Assembly (NCBI GenBank): GCA_032250805.1
Contig: JAVVEM010000015.1
Span: forward strand, 1-64,000
DNA length: 64,000 nucleotides
Reading direction: 5' to 3'
DNA from: B18-G4 sp032250805
Lineage (GTDB): Bacteria; Bacteroidota; Bacteroidia; Bacteroidales; B18-G4
The position numbers were made by a program, and so were the translations under genes. The notes beneath the pieces are model-generated. The model was given only the letters and a program-made list of their open reading frames with translations. It searched no databases and was not told the DNA's origin. Below, in pieces: positions 1-7,842 of this stretch; position 1 is the stretch's first letter; every line of letters begins with the position of its first letter.

Positions 1-138
1 AAGATAACTGGAAATCCATCGACAGCAGCCTGGGGTTTTTCTTCAAACCTGCATATGAGAAATTTTGTTTTTGAGGGAGAAAAAGAGGTGTTAAGCCTGA
101 AAGATGTATTCCCGGAATTGTTAACCGGAATACAGTAA
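1..138 (+). CDS. 3' end of an unidentified protein
   Basis: The frame is open from the first base and ends at TAA 136-138, giving 45 residues ending in ELLTGIQ. The start lies outside the window. Only three bases separate its stop from the next ATG at 142, so it is probably co-transcribed with the acyl-AMP ligase and may belong to the same lipid or acyl-transfer pathway. I recognise no motif in the visible part and assign no function. Confidence 0.6.
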   Translation, partial: KITGNPSTAAWGFSSNLHMRNFVFEGEKEVLSLKDVFPELLTGIQ

Positions 139-141
139 AAT

Positions 142-2181
142 ATGTCCAGACAAATCCTCATATCCAATGATCGCGAAGCTGTCTCTTCAGCACGGAATAT
201 AGTTAATATACTTGCTGAGAATGCCATAAATTATAAAGGAAAGGTTCTTTACATTTTCCTTGAGGATGGATTGAATGAAAAAGACCGGATTACGCATGAT
301 GAAGCATATTTTAAGGCTAAAAAATTAGCTGCCCGACTTCAGCGTCATGGCTCAAAAGGAGATCGCGTTTTATTACTTTTTCCGACAGGTATCGATTTTG
401 CTATTTCGCTTTTTGCGTGCTTCCTGGCGGGGATGATTGCAGTGCCGGCCTATCCACCCCACCGAAAAAAGATGAACCAGCGACTACGATCAATTCTTGA
501 GGATGCGGAGCCATCGATCATACTCACGGCAAAAGCCATCAGGCAGGACCTTAATGAAATATCGGAAGACCGGTCTGAAACAAAAAGGATAAGTATACTG
601 GTTTATGAGGAGGTGAATTCCATGATGGGTGATCAATGGACAGATCCCGATATAAAACCTGATGATATCGCGCTCCTGCAGTATACCTCAGGGTCGACAG
701 GTAACCCCAGGGGAGTCATGGTGTCGCATAGCAATATAATCCATAACTCCGAATGCATCAGGCGCGCTTTTGGCTTTGATGAGCATTTGCGGGGAGTAAA
801 CTGGTTGCCAAATTTCCATGATATGGGGCTAATCGGATGCCTGATTCAACCGGCTTATGTGGGTGCAATGAATATTATCATACCACCGCTGCAGTTTCTG
901 CAACATCCCGATAAGTGGTTCAAGAGTATCAAGAAATATAATGCTACCAATGCAGGTGGTCCGAACTTTGCATATGAGTATTGTAATTCGAAGATTGATG
1001 ATGAGGTGATGAAAGAACTTGATTTGGCCTCTGTATCTACGATGTTCTGTGGAGCTGAACCCATACGCAGGAATACCCTTGAAAATTTCAGCAAGAAGTT
1101 TAGCCCGGCGGGTTTTAATTCAAAACAATTTTTCCCTTGCTACGGACTGGCAGAATCTGTTTTGATCGTTACCGGAGGAAATTACCAGGAAAACCCTGTA
1201 TTCCTCGAAGTTGACGCGAAGTCTCTGGAAGCAGCCAGAGTTTTATCACCATTGTCTGGCAGTCCAACCAGAACGTTTACAGCATGTGGATTCCCATGGA
1301 ATGGGATGAGCGTGGCCATCGTGCATCCTGAGAAACTTTCGGTATTGCCAAAGGGAGAGATCGGGGAGATATGGGTAAAAGGAGATTCTGTGGCCAAAGG
1401 TTACTGGAATGATGTGCAGGCCACGGATTATGCTTTTAAAGCATTTATCGCAGAAACCAATGACGGACCATGGCTTCGAACAGGTGATCTCGGATTTATT
1501 CAGGAAGGTCAGTTATTTGTTAGCGGCAGACTGAAAGAACTGATTATCCTTCGGGGATCCAACTATTTTCCTGCTGATATAGAATTCACGGTCGAAAATT
1601 GTCATGCCGCAATCAGACATAATTCCAGCGCCGCCTTTTCAGTAGATGTTAGCGGGGAAGAAAAACTTGTGGTCGTCGCTGAAGTTAACAGAACCTATGT
1701 CAGGGATCTTCCAGAGGCAGAAATCAATGATTCTGTTCAGGCAGCCATCTTTGCTGAACATGGCATCCAGCCATATTCCATCAATCTTATACTTACAGGT
1801 AGTATCCTTAAGACGACCAGTGGGAAAATACAACGAAGAGCAATAAAGGAGCACTGGTTAAAAAATGAACTTAAAGTGTTGTCATCCTGGATGATGAAAG
1901 AGGACACAGCATTTATCTTATCTGAATCTGATTTTCAACCGGAATCATTGAGAGAATGGATAATTTACTGGATAGCGCAAAAACTTGATCTCGACCCGGC
2001 AAGGATTGATCCCGATAAACCCGTTTCATCCTATGGCCTCGACTCTATTACCGCTGTAAGCCTTGAAAAAGATGTAAATGAGCAGTTTGGGATAGAATGG
2101 CCTATCGAGTCATTCCTTAAGGAAAACACCATAAATCAATTGGTGGAAGAGGGGATTATGCTGTTGAAGCAGAAAGAATAA
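142..2181 (+). CDS. Fatty-acyl-AMP ligase fused to an acyl carrier domain
   Basis: This 679-residue protein activates a fatty acid as acyl-adenylate and probably loads it on its own carrier domain. Residues about 1-590 are an ANL adenylation domain with the P-loop YTSGSTG at 181-187. WLPNFHDMGLIG and the GGPNFAYEYC segment are typical of FAAL rather than acyl-CoA ligases. Residues about 600-679 form a phosphopantetheine carrier domain with the attachment serine S635 in YGLDSI. No condensation, reductase or thioesterase domain follows, so the acyl chain must be passed to another enzyme. It lies three bases behind an unknown gene and converges on a KAS III gene across a repeat-rich spacer. The ligase-carrier architecture is secure; the substrate and end product are unknown. 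Confidence 0.9.
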   Translation: MSRQILISNDREAVSSARNIVNILAENAINYKGKVLYIFLEDGLNEKDRITHDEAYFKAKKLAARLQRHGSKGDRVLLLFPTGIDFAISLFACFLAGMIAVPAYPPHRKKMNQRLRSILEDAEPSIILTAKAIRQDLNEISEDRSETKRISILVYEEVNSMMGDQWTDPDIKPDDIALLQYTSGSTGNPRGVMVSHSNIIHNSECIRRAFGFDEHLRGVNWLPNFHDMGLIGCLIQPAYVGAMNIIIPPLQFLQHPDKWFKSIKKYNATNAGGPNFAYEYCNSKIDDEVMKELDLASVSTMFCGAEPIRRNTLENFSKKFSPAGFNSKQFFPCYGLAESVLIVTGGNYQENPVFLEVDAKSLEAARVLSPLSGSPTRTFTACGFPWNGMSVAIVHPEKLSVLPKGEIGEIWVKGDSVAKGYWNDVQATDYAFKAFIAETNDGPWLRTGDLGFIQEGQLFVSGRLKELIILRGSNYFPADIEFTVENCHAAIRHNSSAAFSVDVSGEEKLVVVAEVNRTYVRDLPEAEINDSVQAAIFAEHGIQPYSINLILTGSILKTTSGKIQRRAIKEHWLKNELKVLSSWMMKEDTAFILSESDFQPESLREWIIYWIAQKLDLDPARIDPDKPVSSYGLDSITAVSLEKDVNEQFGIEWPIESFLKENTINQLVEEGIMLLKQKE

Positions 2182-2299
2182 TGAACAGAGGAACAAGGAA
2201 TAAGAATAAGAACAGGGAATGATATATTTACAATTTACAGTGTACAGTATACAGTATTTAGTACTTTCAGTCTAGTTTCTTAGGGGTGGGCAACAACAG

Positions 2300-2339
2300 C
2301 AGATTTGTTATTTGCATTTTGTTATTTGTTATTTCTTTT
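2300..2339 (+). repeat. 40-bp direct repeat, copy 1
   Basis: This T-rich stretch, beginning CAGATTTGTTATTTGC, is repeated essentially exactly at 2762-2801. It contains internal TTGTTATTT units. It directly precedes the 230-bp dispersed unit. Confidence 0.85.
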
Positions 2340-2563
2340 CGTGCCAACCGCCGGCATCACCATCACCCCACCCCAACCCTCCCCGGGCCGGCATAAAGAC
2401 TTCTGATCATATTTATCCAGGGGGAGGGGGTTATTTCTTGTTCGTTCCTTCCCCCCGGGATGCACCCGGAGCTATTGTTGTTAAACCCCTGCGGGGTTTT
2501 TCCATGGTTAGCCTTTGCAACCAGAAAAATTGATCAAAAATACAGAACAAGTGAACTAAAGTG
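2335..2563 (+). repeat. About 230-bp dispersed repeat, copy A
   Basis: The sequence from CGTGCCAACC through CAAGTGAACTAAAGTGG matches the reverse complement of 58491-58720 at roughly 85% by eye, with small indels. It contains two palindromes, CCCCGGGATGCACCCGG and AAACCCCTGCGGGGTTT. The frames in both copies look alike only because the DNA is repeated. No transposase is present, so any mobility would need help in trans. Confidence 0.85.
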
Positions 2564-2761
2564 GGTGAGACTGCCTTTTTATTGAGCGCAGCGAAATGAA
2601 AAGGCATAGACGAACTCATCCCGACAAAGGAGGGATCTCCTTCCAAGTGAGCTAAAGTGAACTATAGTTATTGATATATAACCATTTAACCATTTAGCCA
2701 TTTAACCATAAACCATCAAGTTCTCGGGGCAAGCAATGAAATCATGAAATCCAGCATCCAA

Positions 2762-2801
2762 CAGATTTGTTATTTGCATTTTGTTATTTGTTATTTCTTT
2801 T
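2762..2801 (+). repeat. 40-bp direct repeat, copy 2
   Basis: Second copy of the T-rich unit at 2300-2339. It is followed by the degenerate CGTGTGCTCGTGC tandem rather than by the 230-bp unit, so the modules are combined differently here. Confidence 0.85.
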
Positions 2802-2928
2802 TGTGATGTCGTGTGCTCGTGCCGTCGTGCCGTCGTGTGATCGTGTATTGTGCAATAAGAAGTGCTAAAGGAGATTAAATCAAGAATAAAGAAAAGCCAT
2901 TATACTTCCATATTCTTATTCCTTATTC

Positions 2929-3000
2929 CCTGCCTGCCCTCCTCTGGCGGGTAAACCGGCCTTGCTCCGCCGAAGCTACGCGAAGGCAATGCCGGCAGGC
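2929..3000. repeat. GC-rich palindromic insert
   Basis: The element begins CCTGCCTGCC and ends GCCGGCAGGC, forming an imperfect hairpin. It interrupts the A/G-rich repeat that follows the KAS III stop codon. Its GCGGGTAAACCGG segment recurs inverted at 9583-9622, and its GAAGCTACG core recurs inverted at 6209-6265. Confidence 0.7.
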
Positions 3001-3013
3001 TTATTCCTCTGTT

Positions 3014-4030
3014 CTATATTCTAAGGGTGCATCCCGCCCAGCTAAACCCCACTCCGAATCCTGCAAGAATCAGCCTGTCGCCAAGTTTTATCCTGCCATC
3101 AGCAATGGCGTGATATAATGCAATAGGGATGGTAGAAGATACGGTGTTGCCGCAATCTTCGAGATGAAAAAGGGTTTTTTCGGCAGGGATCTTCATTTTG
3201 CGAAAAATGCTTTCCAGAATGATGCGGTTGGCCTGATGCAATACATAAAGGTCTACGTCATCATCCGATAATCCGGCCTTTTCTTTCAACTGCCTGATCA
3301 AAAGCGGGGCTTTCTCAATGGAAAAGGTGAATACTGCAGCGCCGTTCATGTAAAAGTTCTTGTCGTTGCGCAGGTTTCCTGAAGCGTCGGTATAGTCTTT
3401 GGGCTCAAACCTGTCGAAAGGATAGCGTGCCCCGCCATACTTAATGATGATGGCTTCATAGCCTCTGCCGTCGGTGCCGAAGACAAAATCGCCGATGCCT
3501 GATCCGGGAGCGTTCTCATTTGATGAAATCAGGGTTGCGGCGGCGCCATCGCCGAAAATGGCCATGTTACTTTTATCCCTGGGGTGAAGCAGCTCAGAAA
3601 TGTTTACCGAAGTAAGCAGCAGCACGTTTCGGGCATTGCCGGTGGCGATAAGGCCGTTGGCAACACTTAAACCATATACAAAGCCGGTGCAGCCCTGGTT
3701 GATATCGAGTGAGCCGGCATTTTCAGGTAGTCCCAGCCGGTCCTGCAGCAAACATGAGGTTGAAGGAGTAATATAATCAGCCCCCTGGGCACAAAAAATA
3801 ATATGATCGATGGTGCCGGCATTGATATTATGCTCCTTAAAAAGTTTCCGGGCGGCATGAAAGGCCAGGTCGGCAGCCGTTTCGTCATCAGAGGCCTGGT
3901 GCCTTTTCTTTACGCCGGTCAGCCGCGTAAGGTCGTCAATCTTTAGATCGGGAAATTTTTGCAGCAGGTCGTTATTGGTGATGACCTTTTCCGGCAAATG
4001 ATAGCTTATGGCTTGAATATAGCTTTTCAT
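3014..4030 (-). CDS. 3-oxoacyl-ACP synthase III family protein
   Basis: This 338-residue thiolase-fold enzyme has the KAS III catalytic triad: C114 in DINQGCTGF, H265 in YVLHQAN and N295 in CGNTVSSTIP. Such enzymes condense an acyl-CoA starter with malonyl-ACP, or transfer acyl groups in specialised lipid routes. It is translated six bases after the TPR/GT-C membrane protein gene on the same strand, so the two are probably one operon. The classical primer-forming FabH is possible. The convergent FAAL-carrier neighbour and the absence of other fab genes make a specialised lipid or polyketide role equally plausible. Confidence 0.85.
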   Translation of the reverse strand: MKSYIQAISYHLPEKVITNNDLLQKFPDLKIDDLTRLTGVKKRHQASDDETAADLAFHAARKLFKEHNINAGTIDHIIFCAQGADYITPSTSCLLQDRLGLPENAGSLDINQGCTGFVYGLSVANGLIATGNARNVLLLTSVNISELLHPRDKSNMAIFGDGAAATLISSNENAPGSGIGDFVFGTDGRGYEAIIIKYGGARYPFDRFEPKDYTDASGNLRNDKNFYMNGAAVFTFSIEKAPLLIRQLKEKAGLSDDDVDLYVLHQANRIILESIFRKMKIPAEKTLFHLEDCGNTVSSTIPIALYHAIADGRIKLGDRLILAGFGVGFSWAGCTLRI

Positions 4031-4036
4031 AATATT

Positions 4037-6079
4037 TTACGGCTGGATCGCTTCGGTGTATTTCTGGCGATAATGTTGCGCTTTGTCCATGTTTCCATGA
4101 TCGAGATAATATTGCGACAGAAAAGCAAATACCTCGGGGCGTGCATTTCTTTTTGCTGCTTCCTCGTAGCTTTCTACCGCTTTGGCTGTATCGCCCCTGA
4201 TAATATAATAATTTCCGAAACTAACATAAGGCAGGGCTTCCATAGGGTCGAGCCGGATGATCTCCATATTCAAACGAATGGCTTCCTGCTCAAAGCCCTG
4301 ACGGAAGCGAATATCGGCCAGGCGGGAGCGTGGATTGATGATTTCATCGTTTGCCTCAATGCAGCGTTCATAATAATGTGCCGCCGAATCAATGTCGCCC
4401 ACATATTCGTATGTGAGCCCAAGATTGAACAATGCCTTGCCATGATCGGGTTCAAGTTCAATGGCTTTTTTAAAACTATTCACGGCAGAGCGCTTAAATT
4501 GAAGAGCCCTGGCGGTATCTCCACTGGCCATAAGATGCTCGGCAACGCGTGGGTTGTTATAGATCATGCCCAGGTTGGTCCATGATGAGGTATGGCCGGG
4601 CCAGATATCCACAGCCCGTGAAAAATGATTAATGGCTTTTTCAATTTCAGGCATCAGAAACTTGGCGACGTTTACCCGCTTTGAAAGTTCAACTTCAACT
4701 TTTCGCATGATGGTTGTTCCCATAAGATCATGGGCTTTAACCGAATTTTCAAGATATTTCATGTCGGCCCTGTAAAGGGTCAAATCCGAATACCATTTCT
4801 GGTTGCGCTTATATGTCTTGTAGGAATAGGGCGCAAGGATGGCAGCAGATAATATGATAACGAAAAATATTTTTGCGGGGCTGTTTGTTTTCGATCGCGG
4901 ATCGGCCTTAAAAAGCTTAAAAATAAACCATGCAAGCACCATCACAAATCCAAGCGAAGGGACAAACAAAAATCGTTCAGCAATAATGCCCGGAGCCGGT
5001 TGCACAATGTTGCTGAACATGGCAATGGTAAACAGGTAGAAAAATATGGCATAGGAAAGAATATGCTTCTCTTTGAACTTGATGATGGCGATATACAGGA
5101 TGCCCAGATGGAAGAGTATGGAAAGGATCACCCGGATGTTGCCAAGGTTCACAAGGGGGATCATATCATAGCCGTAATAATACAGCAGGGGATGGGGGAT
5201 GAGCAGGATCTTAAGGTAATATCCAAGACTGTACATGCCTGTACCGAGGATATACCAGAGGCTGTCTTCAAAATACAGCGGGTTTTCGATCATCGAAAAG
5301 TCTCTTACTCGCTCGAGGAACCAGAAAGGGACCATCCCGCCCAGGATGATCATAAGCACCAGCAGGCCGAAAATTTTGCCGATCTTCTTCCATGGCATAT
5401 CGGTAAAAAAGTAGAGGGTAAGCGGAAAAACGAACCAAAATGAAAGGGCAGTGGGTTTCGCCAAAAAAGCCAGCACATAGGATATAAGCCCAATCACCAA
5501 AAGATATGTCCGGTTGCGGTCGGCATATTTTACAATAGTTTGCAGGGCAATAAGCGAGAACAGCATGCTCAGGAGCTCATCCCTGTTTTTCAGGCTGGCC
5601 ACCACCTCTGTATGCACCGGATGGGCAATAAACAGGAGTGTGATCACAAAAGGAAACCAGATGGAATAATTGCGCAACAGTCGCTGAAGTAATCTGTACA
5701 TGACGAGAACAACAGCAAGGTAAAGAAGGATATTGATCATATGCCCCGCCCGGGGATTCATACCAAAAAGCGAGTATTCTAGTGCAAACAGGCTTCGAAC
5801 CAGCGGCCGGTAGCCGTATGATTTTTCTATACCTTCGGCAGTGTTTTTACTCGTATAGGTTGTCGTAAAAATATCGTCGATCGATTTAATGCCTTCTTTG
5901 ACCAACTGTGCGCTCTGTCCCTGTATGATGTAATCATCAAGTGAATATTTGTTCTTCAGGGTGTTGCCATAAAGCAGAAAGGTAAAGATTACGATCACGA
6001 AAAGGAAAATTATCTTCGTGATTTTATACTCCTCTTTGCCCAGGGAGGGCTCAGCTTGCATTGCTTTGTTTTTGCCCAT
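4037..6079 (-). CDS. Multi-spanning GT-C-like membrane protein with C-terminal TPR repeats
   Basis: The 680-residue protein starts with a short cytoplasmic segment and then about ten hydrophobic segments through residue ~410. The first external loop contains NKYSLDDY, the acidic pair typical of GT-C glycosyltransferases. Residues about 480-675 carry four or five tetratricopeptide repeats, for example AIELEPDHGKALFNLGLTY. The same layout is seen in TMTC/DUF1736-type protein O-mannosyltransferases, so transfer of a sugar from a lipid carrier to exported proteins is a reasonable inference. A perfect -7 box lies upstream at 6122-6129. Donor and acceptor are unknown. Confidence 0.75.
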   Translation of the reverse strand: MGKNKAMQAEPSLGKEEYKITKIIFLFVIVIFTFLLYGNTLKNKYSLDDYIIQGQSAQLVKEGIKSIDDIFTTTYTSKNTAEGIEKSYGYRPLVRSLFALEYSLFGMNPRAGHMINILLYLAVVLVMYRLLQRLLRNYSIWFPFVITLLFIAHPVHTEVVASLKNRDELLSMLFSLIALQTIVKYADRNRTYLLVIGLISYVLAFLAKPTALSFWFVFPLTLYFFTDMPWKKIGKIFGLLVLMIILGGMVPFWFLERVRDFSMIENPLYFEDSLWYILGTGMYSLGYYLKILLIPHPLLYYYGYDMIPLVNLGNIRVILSILFHLGILYIAIIKFKEKHILSYAIFFYLFTIAMFSNIVQPAPGIIAERFLFVPSLGFVMVLAWFIFKLFKADPRSKTNSPAKIFFVIILSAAILAPYSYKTYKRNQKWYSDLTLYRADMKYLENSVKAHDLMGTTIMRKVEVELSKRVNVAKFLMPEIEKAINHFSRAVDIWPGHTSSWTNLGMIYNNPRVAEHLMASGDTARALQFKRSAVNSFKKAIELEPDHGKALFNLGLTYEYVGDIDSAAHYYERCIEANDEIINPRSRLADIRFRQGFEQEAIRLNMEIIRLDPMEALPYVSFGNYYIIRGDTAKAVESYEEAAKRNARPEVFAFLSQYYLDHGNMDKAQHYRQKYTEAIQP

Positions 6080-6121
6080 GATCAGATATCAGGTTTATAT
6101 AGTGTAATTTTTACAAGTCTA

Positions 6122-6129
6122 CAAAAATA
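6122..6129 (-). promoter_or_regulatory. Promoter -7 box for the TPR/GT-C and KAS III genes
   Basis: On the minus strand this reads TATTTTTG, a full match to the Bacteroidota TAnnTTTG box, 42 bases before the ATG at 6079. I see no clear TTTG -33 box at the right distance. Confidence 0.5.
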
Positions 6130-6208
6130 ATGATTCATCGCGATGGTTAAATGTAAAATTCAACTTTAGTTCAATTGTTATTCATGGATACTGGATACTG
6201 GATATTTA

Positions 6209-6265
6209 CCCGCCGTAGCTTTTCGGCCTTCGCTAAAGATTTGGCTGATGAGAAGCGAAGGCGGG
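6209..6265. repeat. GC-rich palindromic insert
   Basis: The ends CCCGCC and GGCGGG pair, as do GGCCTTCGC and GCGAAGGC. The element splits a run of GGATACT repeats, with TGGATACTGGAT on both sides. Its CGCTAAAG and GATGAGAAGCGAAGG parts resemble 58351-58407, and its inverted AAGCTACG matches 2929-3000. Confidence 0.7.
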
Positions 6266-6351
6266 CTGGATACTGGATCACTGTCGAAGCTGGCCGTTTC
6301 TGGTTACTGATCACTGGTTTCTGTTATTGGCGTGACTTGTTTTTTTACCAC

Positions 6352-6432
6352 GAAGTACGCCAAGTTCGCGCAAAGGCCACAAAGAAATTCTTTGCGATAC
6401 TTTGTATAAACCTTTGTGCTCTTAGTGGTTAA
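6352..6432. repeat. Imperfect inverted repeat with CACAAAG-type arms
   Basis: The left arm TTACCACGAAGTACGCCAAG and the right arm, which reads on the minus strand as TTAACCACTAAGAGCACAAA, are related over about 30 bases around an ATTCTTTGCG centre. Similar ACCACGAAGG-CACAAAG elements are common in intergenic DNA of several bacterial phyla. It may form a hairpin; no gene is associated. Confidence 0.6.
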
Positions 6433-6712
6433 GAAAAAAATTAGACTTCCATATTCTTATCCTGTCTCGTTTTCCCGGGATTCTTTTTCCTTTTTCCTTT
6501 TTCCTTTTTCTTTGTTCAGCCTTCATCATTCTTCAATACTCAATACTCAATACTGTATAGTGTAAAGTGAACATTCCTCTCCCCATCTCCCTTTCTCTCT
6601 CCTCTTATTACAACAATTTGTACACTGTACATTGTAAACTGTAAAGAATAAACTTCCCCATTCTTATTCTTATTCCTTGTTCTTTATTCTCTATTCAAGG
6701 AGTTCCTCTGTT

Positions 6713-7513
6713 CTATATTCCAAGGGTTTTCCCGGCAAATCCCTCAATGGCTTTCAGCGTGGTCTTCCGGGCTTCGAGAAATCCCATATGCCCGACATTA
6801 TCGAGTACGAGGATTTCGCCATTTGGCGGAAGGGCAGCCTGGGCAAGAGTTTTTTCAAAGGGTATGCGACTGTCTTTTTTTCCCAGGATGAAGAGGATGG
6901 GAAAACGTGCACTGGTAATCACATCGAGTTTGTCGGTGCGGTATTTCATCCCTTCAAGGGCAGCGATGATGGCCTTGGGGGAGGTGTTCATGGCATCAAT
7001 ATGCATTTTTTTGATCTCCTGATCGAATTTCTCAACATTTTCAGGAGCAAAAAGATCAGGGAAGAAATTATATATAAATGTGCCGCGATCAGAACGCACC
7101 ACATCAATCGCTCTGTTTCTGTTAACCTTAGCCTCTGGAGTATCGGCCAGGGCATGTGAATGGAAAAGCACCATACCCTTCAGCTTGCCGGGATATTTTT
7201 TTGCAAAGGCCAGGGCAACATACCCTCCCATAGAATGACCCACCATCAGGCATTTTCTGATGTCAAGCTCTTTCATGACCTTATTTACGGCTGTGGCCAT
7301 TTGCTCCATCAGGTGAACCTGAGCCAGGCATTCGCTTTTTCCGAAACCGGGCAGGTCGATCGTAACAACCTGGTAGTTTTCAGATAACTTTTTTGAAAAA
7401 TACGTCCACATGCCCATATTTTCAAGAAAACCATGCAGCAGCACGATGGTTTTTCCTTCACCACTGATACGATACCAGATCTTCTTCTTTTTATATAATA
7501 TTTTACCGGTCAT
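6713..7513 (-). CDS. Alpha/beta hydrolase
   Basis: A 266-residue alpha/beta-hydrolase fold protein. The oxyanion segment is VLLHGFLEN. The nucleophile S94 lies in GHSMGG, and the likely acid and base are D214 (LGKKDSRIP) and H242 (DNVGHMGF). I start it at the ATG at 7513 rather than 7576 because the longer frame overlaps the small membrane protein ending at 7522 and adds 21 residues outside the fold. Spacing of eight bases to that gene suggests co-transcription. There is no signal peptide, so it should be cytoplasmic. The substrate cannot be told; esterase or lipase-like roles are typical. Confidence 0.85.
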   Translation of the reverse strand: MTGKILYKKKKIWYRISGEGKTIVLLHGFLENMGMWTYFSKKLSENYQVVTIDLPGFGKSECLAQVHLMEQMATAVNKVMKELDIRKCLMVGHSMGGYVALAFAKKYPGKLKGMVLFHSHALADTPEAKVNRNRAIDVVRSDRGTFIYNFFPDLFAPENVEKFDQEIKKMHIDAMNTSPKAIIAALEGMKYRTDKLDVITSARFPILFILGKKDSRIPFEKTLAQAALPPNGEILVLDNVGHMGFLEARKTTLKAIEGFAGKTLGI

Positions 7514-7521
7514 AGCATCTG

Positions 7522-7740
7522 TCAGTCTTGTTTTTCCTCCCCCTTGCGCATTTTTCTTTGTTTGTATGATAACCAAATGTGCAGGGGAAGGTTGATCAGG
7601 GCAATCATCACGAAACCAGTGATAGCTGGGTATATGGCGTATTCTTTCGCAGCGAAATACAGTATTGCCGAGGCAATGATCAACACAATCGCAATGATGC
7701 GGATCAGGTTCATTATTCTGATTGCTCCTTTGGGATCCAT
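7522..7740 (-). CDS. Small membrane protein, 72 residues
   Basis: Two hydrophobic segments, about residues 10-30 and 35-56, are followed by a basic tail rich in K and R (YKQRKMRKGEEKQD). The ATG at 7740 is used here; an in-frame ATG at 7713 (MNLIRI) would give 63 residues. It lies just upstream of the hydrolase and its 3' end carries a GGAGG that could serve that gene. I do not recognise a family and assign no function. It looks real because it keeps a clean transmembrane pattern and tight operon spacing. Confidence 0.6.
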   Translation of the reverse strand: MDPKGAIRIMNLIRIIAIVLIIASAILYFAAKEYAIYPAITGFVMIALINLPLHIWLSYKQRKMRKGEEKQD

Positions 7741-7797
7741 AGCCTGAAAAATATATTTGTTATGAAATCAAATAACAGAAGACCAATACCATAACAC

Positions 7798-7842
7798 TTC
7801 TGAAATTCCGATTTCTGATTTCTGATTTCTATTCTCTGATCT
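7798..7842. repeat. Stop-adjacent A/G-rich repeat after the first aminopeptidase
   Basis: On the minus strand the stop of the M24 gene is followed at once by AGATCAGAGAATAG and then tandem AAATCAG units. It is a variant of the A/G-rich modules that follow four other stop codons in the first 10 kb. Confidence 0.6.

Larger units (their letters stand above)
2182..3013. repeat. Repeat-rich spacer between convergent genes
   Basis: I see no credible gene in these 832 bases. They hold stop-adjacent A/G-rich repeats at both ends (2182-2220 after the ligase; 2899-3013 after the KAS III gene), a 40-bp direct repeat, a 230-bp dispersed unit, runs of ATTTAACC near 2680-2710, a degenerate tandem of CGTGTGCTCGTGC near 2806-2845, and a GC-rich palindromic insert at 2929-3000. 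Related sequence recurs at 6.1-6.7, 9.3-9.6 and 58.3-59.1 kb. The terminator-like hairpin at about 2478-2497 (AAACCCC/GGGGTTT followed by T residues) could end transcription of the ligase gene. Confidence 0.75.
6080..6712. repeat. Repeat-rich spacer
   Basis: Besides the promoter just described, this 633-base spacer holds no credible gene. From left to right it contains GGATACTGGATACTGGATA at 6186-6204, a GC-rich palindromic insert at 6209-6265, a further GGATACTGGATCA, a large imperfect inverted repeat at 6352-6432, CCTTTTT runs near 6485-6515, CAATACT tandem units near 6534-6556, and the stop-adjacent A/G-rich module (minus strand) at about 6648-6712. The modules recur in the other spacers of the window. 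Confidence 0.75.

Noticed and set aside
2312..2533. Open frame whose peptide resembles that of the minus-strand frame 58496-58726, as if a conserved small protein
   Set aside because: Both lie inside the two copies of the dispersed repeat. The peptide similarity follows from DNA similarity, indels shift the frames, and there is no start context.
3959..4585. 208-codon plus-strand frame over the KAS III/TPR junction
   Set aside because: It is antisense to two recognisable genes and has no family features.
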